Positions 33,213-38,922 of a DNA stretch of 38,922 nucleotides are shown here, one piece after another. The stretch lies in contig JAGXRF010000032.1 of NCBI GenBank assembly GCA_018335925.1, forward strand, positions 1 to 38,922, read 5' to 3'. Each line of letters begins with the position of its first letter. The stretch's first letter is position 1. The notes beneath the pieces were generated by a model. The model was not told the origin of the DNA, searched no databases, and was given only the letters and a program-made list of their open reading frames with translations. Origin of the DNA: Flavobacteriales bacterium. GTDB taxonomy: Bacteria; Bacteroidota; Bacteroidia; Flavobacteriales; Flavobacteriaceae. The translations under genes and the position numbers were made by a program.

Positions 33213-33629
33213 GGCGTAAATAAATTTAAAGATTAATAAAAATTTGTTTTTGTTGATTTCAACGATGCAAAGTTGTAATGGCTGTCAAAAATTATTCGGT
33301 AATAAATTATTTAATTTCGTTTGTAACCGAATGTATTCGTTTGAAAATGTTTTATTAAATGATATTCAGTGCTTTAAATAAAATGGCGTTTTTTAATATT
33401 TTTAAAATATTGGACATTCAAACCCTTTATCACAAAAGCAAGTAAAGTTTTGAAATTTGATTCTATCCAGTCTTTTTGTCTCAATTTCAAGTTTTATTTA
33501 TAACAAAAAGCAAGGTATTTCTTAAATATGTTGATTTTGAGTCAAAATTGAAATCTTTATTAAAGAAGTCTTAAAAAAATTTATAATTTGGCAAATCATT
33601 TTAATTGAAAACCAAACTCTTTATACCTT
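33213..33629. other. AT-rich intergenic region between divergent genes
   Basis: These 417 bp hold no convincing gene. They must contain the promoters of ssb (leftward) and the giant surface-protein gene (rightward), but no full TAnnTTTG match was found. Two perfect short palindromes stand out: AATATTTT-T-AAAATATT at 33395-33411 and ATTTTGA-G-TCAAAAT at 33534-33548. They could be operators, or chance in AT-rich DNA. Confidence 0.5.
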
Positions 33630-36600
33630 ATGAAGAAAATTACTACACTTTGCATGTTGTTGCTGGTTTCCATGTTTTCAAGTGCTCAATTTTTTGAAGA
33701 TTTTGAAGGTGCATCATTTCCTCCAGCTGGTTGGTTGGTTGCGGACAATGGCGTTGGAACTCTGAATTCATGGACAAGAACTAACCAAGCAAACCAAGTT
33801 TACCAAGGAACATGGTCAGCATTTATGACTAGAGAAAACATTGGTGCTGGAAACACTGCCCAAGACTGGTTAATCACCCCTCAAATTTTGGTACCAACCA
33901 ATGGTCAGTTAAAGTTTTTTGCTCGTACTACTTTAGCCGGTAACCAAGGGACGGTTTACCAAGTTCGAGTTTCAACAAATGCCAACCAAGCTGCCCAAGG
34001 AAACTATGCTTTGGTACAACAATTCTCAGAGAACGAGTTGTCTTCTATATATGATGTATACGAAGAAAAAGTTATCAACTTAACTGCATTTGTTGGACAA
34101 CAAGTGTATATAGCATTTGTAATGCAATTTACGCAACCAACAGCAATAATTAATGGAGATAGGTGGCTTTTAGATAACGTATTGGTTGCTCAGCAATGTT
34201 TTGATCCTACTGCATTAACAGCTACCAATATTACCCAAACTACTGCTCAATTACAATGGGGAAACCCTAGTGGTGCAACCGAATGGGAAATCGAAATTGT
34301 ACCTCAACCTGGTAATCCTACAGGCTCTGGCGTGGTTGTTAATACCAATCCGTATGTAGCTACTGGCCTACAACCTGCTACCCAGTACCAATATTACGTA
34401 AGAGCGAGATGTCAGCCAAACAACTTTAGTAACTGGGCTGGTCCGTTTTCATTTCAAACAGCTATTCCCGGAAACAATTGTGCTTCTGCAATTCAAATAC
34501 CATCTTTACCTTATTCAACCCTTGGAACAACACAAGGGCTAAGCAGTAGTGTTACTGGTACTCCAGGTACAGCGGCTAGTTGCGGTACAAGCGGAGCGTA
34601 TTTAGCTGGACCTGATATATTTTACACCTTTACGGCACCTGCTAATGGCCCTGTAAATGTTCAAATGACACCAAACGGAAATCATTCAGGGATTTTTATT
34701 TACAATAGCTGTGCAAATGTTGGAGTAAGTTGCGTGGCAGGTCAAGCGAATACCAATTCAAATATTCGTAACTTCAATTTTAATGCAGTAGCTGGGCAAA
34801 CTTATATTGTTGTAATTTCAACTTCTGCAAGTGCTCCTAATGTTTCCTATAATTTAGTGATTCAACAGCCAGGTTGTACTCCACCACCAACCAATTTAAC
34901 AGCTACTAACATCGGCCAAACATCTGCAACTTTAGGGTGGCAAATTAATGGTTCCGCTGCTGCATGGGAAATAGCAGTTCAAAATGCTGGTGACACAGTT
35001 CCCCTTGGAACAGGTACTCCTGTTACAACAAATAGTTTTTTAGCAACTCAATTATTAGATGGAACTCCATTACAAGCTTCTTCTAACTATCAGTTTTGGG
35101 TAAGAACCAATTGTGGAGGTGGTAGTTATAGTATATGGGCTGGTCCCTTTTTGTTTAGTACTGCCATTTGTGATGTTGCCAATCAGTGTAACTACACTTT
35201 TCGAATGACAAGTACTTCAGGTGGATGGAATGGTGCAAGAATGCAAATTATTCAAAATGGTGTTATAGTTACAACATTAGGGGCAACTTTTAATTCTGGT
35301 ACTCAACTAGATGTAACCGTGCCCTTGTGCAACAATATTCCTGTTGAAGTTTTTTGGAATATTGCAGGTAACTTTCCTAATAATGTTGGATTATCAATTA
35401 TAAATCCATCTCCTTTTAACCAAACTATTTTCACCAAACCTCCAGGATCCGGATTTCCACTAACTACTATTTATAATGCTATGGTAGACTGTAACAATCC
35501 TGTTTGTTTACCTCCATCTGCATTAGCAACATCAAACATCACGATTAATTCCGCCACATTAAGTTGGACCTCTAATGGCTTTGAAACCCAATGGGAAGTA
35601 TTGGTTTTACCAAACAACGCACCAACTCCAGGAGCAGGTGCAACAGGAACCATTACTTCTAATAATCCTTATCAAATTAACGGATTAAACCCAGCAACTA
35701 TTTACAACGTATATGTAAGAGCGGTTTGTGGAAATGGTGTAAGTGCTTGGAGCCAAGTACATGTGTTTAATACTTTAGTATGTAATACAGTTGACCAATG
35801 TGTTTACAGTTTTGTTTTAACAGACACAGGCAATAACGGCTGGCAAGGAAATACAATTACTGTAACACAAAATAACATTTTAATTGCAACACTAGGACCA
35901 ACATTTACATCAGGTGGTGGGCCAGTTACTATTCCGGTTTCTTTATGTCCTGGAGTACCCTTTGAAGTATTTTGGAATGCTGGAGGCACCAATCCAGAAC
36001 AAATTGGGTTGGTGATAAATGACCCATTCAACGAAGACATTTACACCAAATTACCCGGACAAGGCAATCAAAACTCTTTATTATTTTCAGGAATTGGAAA
36101 CTGTACTCCTCCAACATGTCCTAAACCACAAAACCAAGCTGTAACCAATATAACTATTAACTCAGCTCAGCTTAGTTGGACAGAAGTTGGAACTGCTACC
36201 CAATGGGAAGTGTATGTTGTACAACAAGGTGGTCCAGCACCTAATCCAGCTTTAAATATTACTAGTGGAATTATAACTTCTAATAATCCATACACTGCAA
36301 CCGGATTAAATTCTGGAGCAATTTATCAATTTTATGTTCGTTCCGTTTGTAACGCAACAACCAATGATCTAAGTGCATGGAAGGGTCCATTCCAATTTAT
36401 TACTCTAATTTCTAACGACGAATGTGCAACAGCTATAAATGTACCAGTAAACACTACATTGTTCTGTACACAAACGATAGCAGGAACCGTAATTGGTGCA
36501 ACAGCGTCTACCCAACCAATAACTCCTTGTACTGGTACTGCTAATAATGACGTATGGTACAGTTTTACTGCTACAAGCACCCGACACACCATATCATTAA

Positions 36601-38922
36601 TTAATATTCAGGGCTCTACCACCAATTTAAACCATGCAGTTTATTCAGGAACATGTGGGGCTTTAACTAATTTATTCTGTTCTGATCCAAACGATAGTTT
36701 CTTTCAAAATTATGTAGTTGGACAAACTTATTACATTCGTGTATATTCTGCTTCCAATGCTGCAGAAACCACCACTTTTAATATTTGTATTGGAACCCCA
36801 GGCCCACCTATAACCGGGGATGTAACTACTTATACTGTTCCGCAATTAGTGGAAGATGTTTTCTTAAACTCTAATTGTGCTACTATTTCCAACATCCAAT
36901 GGAGAACTGGAACTGGCTTAAACACCCCTTTAACTAACCAAAGTGGAATAGGTTATTTTAATACACCTGGTGCATCGTTCCCATTTACTGAAGGGATCGT
37001 ATTAAGTACTGGTTTTGCTACAAACATTCAAGGGCCTAATAATAGTATTTTAAGCAATACTGTAACTAACTGGACTGACGACCCTCAATTAACAACTTAT
37101 TTAAATTCAGTAATTACTCCATCTACCTATCAGAATGCAACTTGGGTACAATTTGATTTCGTGCCTTTAGCAAGTCAATTTACATTTGATTTCTTATTTG
37201 CCTCAGAAGAATATGGAACTTTTCAATGTTCGTTTTCAGATGCATTTGCGTTTTTTGTAACACAATTAGATGCTAATGGTAATCCAACAACCTGGCAAAA
37301 CTTAGCATTGGTTCCTGGTACTACCGATCCTATTTCTGTAGTAACTATCAGAGATCAATTATATAACACTGGATGTCCTTCAGTAAATCCACAGTTTTTT
37401 GGAACCTTTTATGGGGCAAATGGGGTAAATCCAAATGCAGCTCCTATTAACTTTAATGGGGTAACTGTACCAATGCAAATTCAAGCAAACGTAATCCCAC
37501 AACAGAATTATCGAATAAAATTAGTAATTCAAGACAGAAGTGATACAGCCTATGATTCTGCAGTATTCTTGAAAGCAAATAGTTTTAATGTTGGTGATAT
37601 TCAATTAGGAAATGATTTATTAGTCTCTGATGGAACTGCATTATGCCCTGGAGATAGTATTGTTTTAGATACAGAATTAAATCCAGCTCAATTTAGTTTT
37701 AATTGGCAAAGAAATGGGGAGAATTTTAACCCTGCTCAAACAGGACCAACCTTGACTGTTACCGAGTCTGGTATATATACAGTAACAGTTCAATATATCA
37801 ATACCCCTTGTACCAATACAGCAGATATTAGTATTGAATATTATAATTTGATTGATGCAGGAACTCCATCTAACTTGGTAGTTTGTAATGCTAGCGGTAT
37901 TTCTACCTTTGATTTAACTTCCAATGAAGCAGCTATGTTAGCTCCATTAACTGGAAATTACACATTTAGCTATCACTTATCTGATGATGATGCAACTTTT
38001 AATGTGAACCCAATTACCAATCCAACAGCTTACACCAACATTACGCCAACACAAACGATTTATGTGCGTTTGGTAAGAAACGGAGAACCATGTTTTACCG
38101 TTTTAAGTTTTGATTTGGTGGTTCAAGATTTAACTCCTCTGTTTGACATGCCAGCTACTTTAGAAATTTGTCAGAATTCTTCGGGTACCATTAGTATTAC
38201 CGCTCAGAATTATGACCCAACTTTAGTTGCTTATAGTTGGACCTTGGATAATAATCCATTACCTGATACCACAAGTAGTATCACTGTTTCGCAAGCAGGT
38301 ATTTATGAAGTAACAATTAATAATTCTGGATGTACCATTACAGGATCAACTACTGTAACTATATTAACCCCTACCATCCCAACCTTTGCTCCAGTTGCCG
38401 ACATTTGCCCTGGGGCAAGTTTGTCCGCACTGCCTACTACTTCGTTAAATGGCATTGTTGGTACATGGTCCCCAGTATTGAACAATCAAGCAACTACGAC
38501 ATACACCTTTACTCCAGATGCTGGTCAGTGTGCTGCTACAACTACATTAACAATAACTGTGTTACCAAATGACATCACCCCAACCTTTAACTCAGTTGCC
38601 GACATTTGTCCAGGGGCAAGTTTATCTGCCTTGCCAACGACTTCGTTAAATGGTATTGTTGGTACCTGGTCTCCGGCATTGAACAACCAAGCTACCACAA
38701 CTTACACCTTTACTCCAGATGCTGGTCAGTGTGCAACTACAGCTACTTTGACTATTACGGTATTGCCTAACAACATCACCCCTACTTTTACACAAGTAGA
38801 TGCGATTTGTGCAGGAGGTACTTTGCCTGCATTACCAACCACTTCTAACAATGGTATTATTGGTACATGGTCTCCAGCTTTAAATAACCAAGCTACCACT
38901 ACCTATACCTTTACTCCTAATA
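33630..38922 (+). CDS. Giant modular secreted surface protein (5' part; runs off the window)
   Basis: The frame from ATG at 33630 reads open to the window end, at least 1,764 residues. Order: signal peptide (MKKITTLCMLLLVSMFSSAQ); a choice-of-anchor J/MAM-like domain at about 21-187 (FFEDFEGASFPPAGW, DWLITPQI); Fn3 at 189-278; a PPC-like domain at 283-414; Fn3 at 416-511; a GW-containing module at 513-624; Fn3 at 626-714; a second GW-containing module at 717-824; Fn3 at 830-927; PPC-like at 929-1059 (NNDVWYSFTATSTRHTISL); choice-of-anchor L at 1069-1320 (FDFLFASEEYGTFQCSFSDA); Ig/PKD-like segments; then 67-residue repeats from 1584. Such proteins of flavobacteria are type IX secretion cargo, often ending in a type B sorting domain, and act in adhesion or gliding. 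The C-terminus lies outside, so T9SS sorting is inferred. Confidence 0.88.
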   Translation, partial: MKKITTLCMLLLVSMFSSAQFFEDFEGASFPPAGWLVADNGVGTLNSWTRTNQANQVYQGTWSAFMTRENIGAGNTAQDWLITPQILVPTNGQLKFFARTTLAGNQGTVYQVRVSTNANQAAQGNYALVQQFSENELSSIYDVYEEKVINLTAFVGQQVYIAFVMQFTQPTAIINGDRWLLDNVLVAQQCFDPTALTATNITQTTAQLQWGNPSGATEWEIEIVPQPGNPTGSGVVVNTNPYVATGLQPATQYQYYVRARCQPNNFSNWAGPFSFQTAIPGNNCASAIQIPSLPYSTLGTTQGLSSSVTGTPGTAASCGTSGAYLAGPDIFYTFTAPANGPVNVQMTPNGNHSGIFIYNSCANVGVSCVAGQANTNSNIRNFNFNAVAGQTYIVVISTSASAPNVSYNLVIQQPGCTPPPTNLTATNIGQTSATLGWQINGSAAAWEIAVQNAGDTVPLGTGTPVTTNSFLATQLLDGTPLQASSNYQFWVRTNCGGGSYSIWAGPFLFSTAICDVANQCNYTFRMTSTSGGWNGARMQIIQNGVIVTTLGATFNSGTQLDVTVPLCNNIPVEVFWNIAGNFPNNVGLSIINPSPFNQTIFTKPPGSGFPLTTIYNAMVDCNNPVCLPPSALATSNITINSATLSWTSNGFETQWEVLVLPNNAPTPGAGATGTITSNNPYQINGLNPATIYNVYVRAVCGNGVSAWSQVHVFNTLVCNTVDQCVYSFVLTDTGNNGWQGNTITVTQNNILIATLGPTFTSGGGPVTIPVSLCPGVPFEVFWNAGGTNPEQIGLVINDPFNEDIYTKLPGQGNQNSLLFSGIGNCTPPTCPKPQNQAVTNITINSAQLSWTEVGTATQWEVYVVQQGGPAPNPALNITSGIITSNNPYTATGLNSGAIYQFYVRSVCNATTNDLSAWKGPFQFITLISNDECATAINVPVNTTLFCTQTIAGTVIGATASTQPITPCTGTANNDVWYSFTATSTRHTISLINIQGSTTNLNHAVYSGTCGALTNLFCSDPNDSFFQNYVVGQTYYIRVYSASNAAETTTFNICIGTPGPPITGDVTTYTVPQLVEDVFLNSNCATISNIQWRTGTGLNTPLTNQSGIGYFNTPGASFPFTEGIVLSTGFATNIQGPNNSILSNTVTNWTDDPQLTTYLNSVITPSTYQNATWVQFDFVPLASQFTFDFLFASEEYGTFQCSFSDAFAFFVTQLDANGNPTTWQNLALVPGTTDPISVVTIRDQLYNTGCPSVNPQFFGTFYGANGVNPNAAPINFNGVTVPMQIQANVIPQQNYRIKLVIQDRSDTAYDSAVFLKANSFNVGDIQLGNDLLVSDGTALCPGDSIVLDTELNPAQFSFNWQRNGENFNPAQTGPTLTVTESGIYTVTVQYINTPCTNTADISIEYYNLIDAGTPSNLVVCNASGISTFDLTSNEAAMLAPLTGNYTFSYHLSDDDATFNVNPITNPTAYTNITPTQTIYVRLVRNGEPCFTVLSFDLVVQDLTPLFDMPATLEICQNSSGTISITAQNYDPTLVAYSWTLDNNPLPDTTSSITVSQAGIYEVTINNSGCTITGSTTVTILTPTIPTFAPVADICPGASLSALPTTSLNGIVGTWSPVLNNQATTTYTFTPDAGQCAATTTLTITVLPNDITPTFNSVADICPGASLSALPTTSLNGIVGTWSPALNNQATTTYTFTPDAGQCATTATLTITVLPNNITPTFTQVDAICAGGTLPALPTTSNNGIIGTWSPALNNQATTTYTFTPN
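38379..38922 (+). repeat. Tandem 201-bp (67-residue) coding repeats
   Basis: Three consecutive in-frame units start at 38379, 38580 and 38781; the third is cut by the window end. Each has the frame PTF..VADICPGASLSALPTT, then GIVGTWSP.LNNQATTTYT, FTP, and TLTITVLPN. Units one and two differ at about six of 67 residues while the DNA differs at many third codon positions. Unit three is more diverged (DAICAGGTLPALPTTSNNG). Confidence 0.9.

Noticed and set aside
35471..38572. Short open frames of both strands inside the giant surface-protein gene
   Set aside because: They lie in other frames of a long, continuous coding frame with clear domains.
38379..38922. CRISPR array or DNA satellite
   Set aside because: The 201-bp period is in frame, codes for a conserved protein repeat and lacks spacers.
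1..38922. tRNA, rRNA, transposase, prophage or toxin-antitoxin genes
   Set aside because: No cloverleaf, rRNA-like sequence, transposase motif or paired small genes were recognised on either strand.

Overview
The window is chromosomal DNA from a member of the Bacteroidota, most likely a pigmented Flavobacteriaceae. Evidence: low GC, little sign of Shine-Dalgarno sequences, several TAnnTTTG promoter -7 boxes, type IX secretion (T9SS) sorting domains of types A and B, Bacteroidota-specific families (DUF4292 lipoprotein, choice-of-anchor L modules), and the rnpA-S41 protease pair. No transposase, integrase, CRISPR array, tRNA or rRNA was recognised, so most of the window reads as core chromosome with two large secreted-protein genes.

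Layout. 1-242: the 3' end of a gene with a type B T9SS sorting domain, then a terminator. 348-4704: tight four-gene envelope operon (nucleotidyltransferase with left-handed beta-helix, TPR protein, DUF4292 lipoprotein, EnvC-like protein with a degenerate LytM domain). 4798-6930 (-): Tex. 7131-9219: carotenoid pair, a CrtI/CrtD-type desaturase overlapping a CruF-type 1,2-hydratase. 9302-10555 (-): ArsC/Spx-like protein and CDF zinc exporter. 10639-11019: lipoprotein cytochrome c, overlapping tail to tail with a two-component system (11016-12957, -). 13121-13606: DUF1573 protein. 13663-16619 (-): rnpA, S41 processing protease and a tandem OmpA-domain protein.

16744-19635: complete T9SS cargo with Fn3, PPC-like, choice-of-anchor L and type A sorting domains. 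19712-21891: isoaspartyl peptidase lipoprotein and biotin synthase. 22015-23347: JmjC/cupin-like oxygenase and RecX. 23595-27034: class Ia ribonucleotide reductase (nrdB, nrdA) with a eukaryote-like R2 active site. 27056-27147: a 92-bp inverted-repeat element that may be a small mobile element or a structured RNA. 27162-30489: RDD protein, SPFH lipoprotein, dGTPase and a glycine-rich secreted protein. 30707-32308: HAD phosphatase and histone-deacetylase-like hydrolase. 32358-33212 (-): stand-alone HRDC protein and a short SSB without the usual acidic tail. 33630 to the end: a giant modular T9SS-type surface protein, at least 1,764 residues, running off the window in the middle of a 67-residue repeat array.

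Themes: envelope biogenesis and surface display (sorting domains, EnvC-like protein, DUF4292, OmpA domains, S41 protease, giant adhesin-like proteins), nucleotide and DNA metabolism (nrdAB, dgt, ssb, recX, HRDC, Tex), and carotenoid pigment. No clearly new defence or mobile system was found. The least explained items are the 92-bp element, the modular architecture and repeats of the giant protein, and the cysteine-containing sensor kinase beside a lipoprotein cytochrome. All function calls rest on reading motifs by eye; no database search was run.
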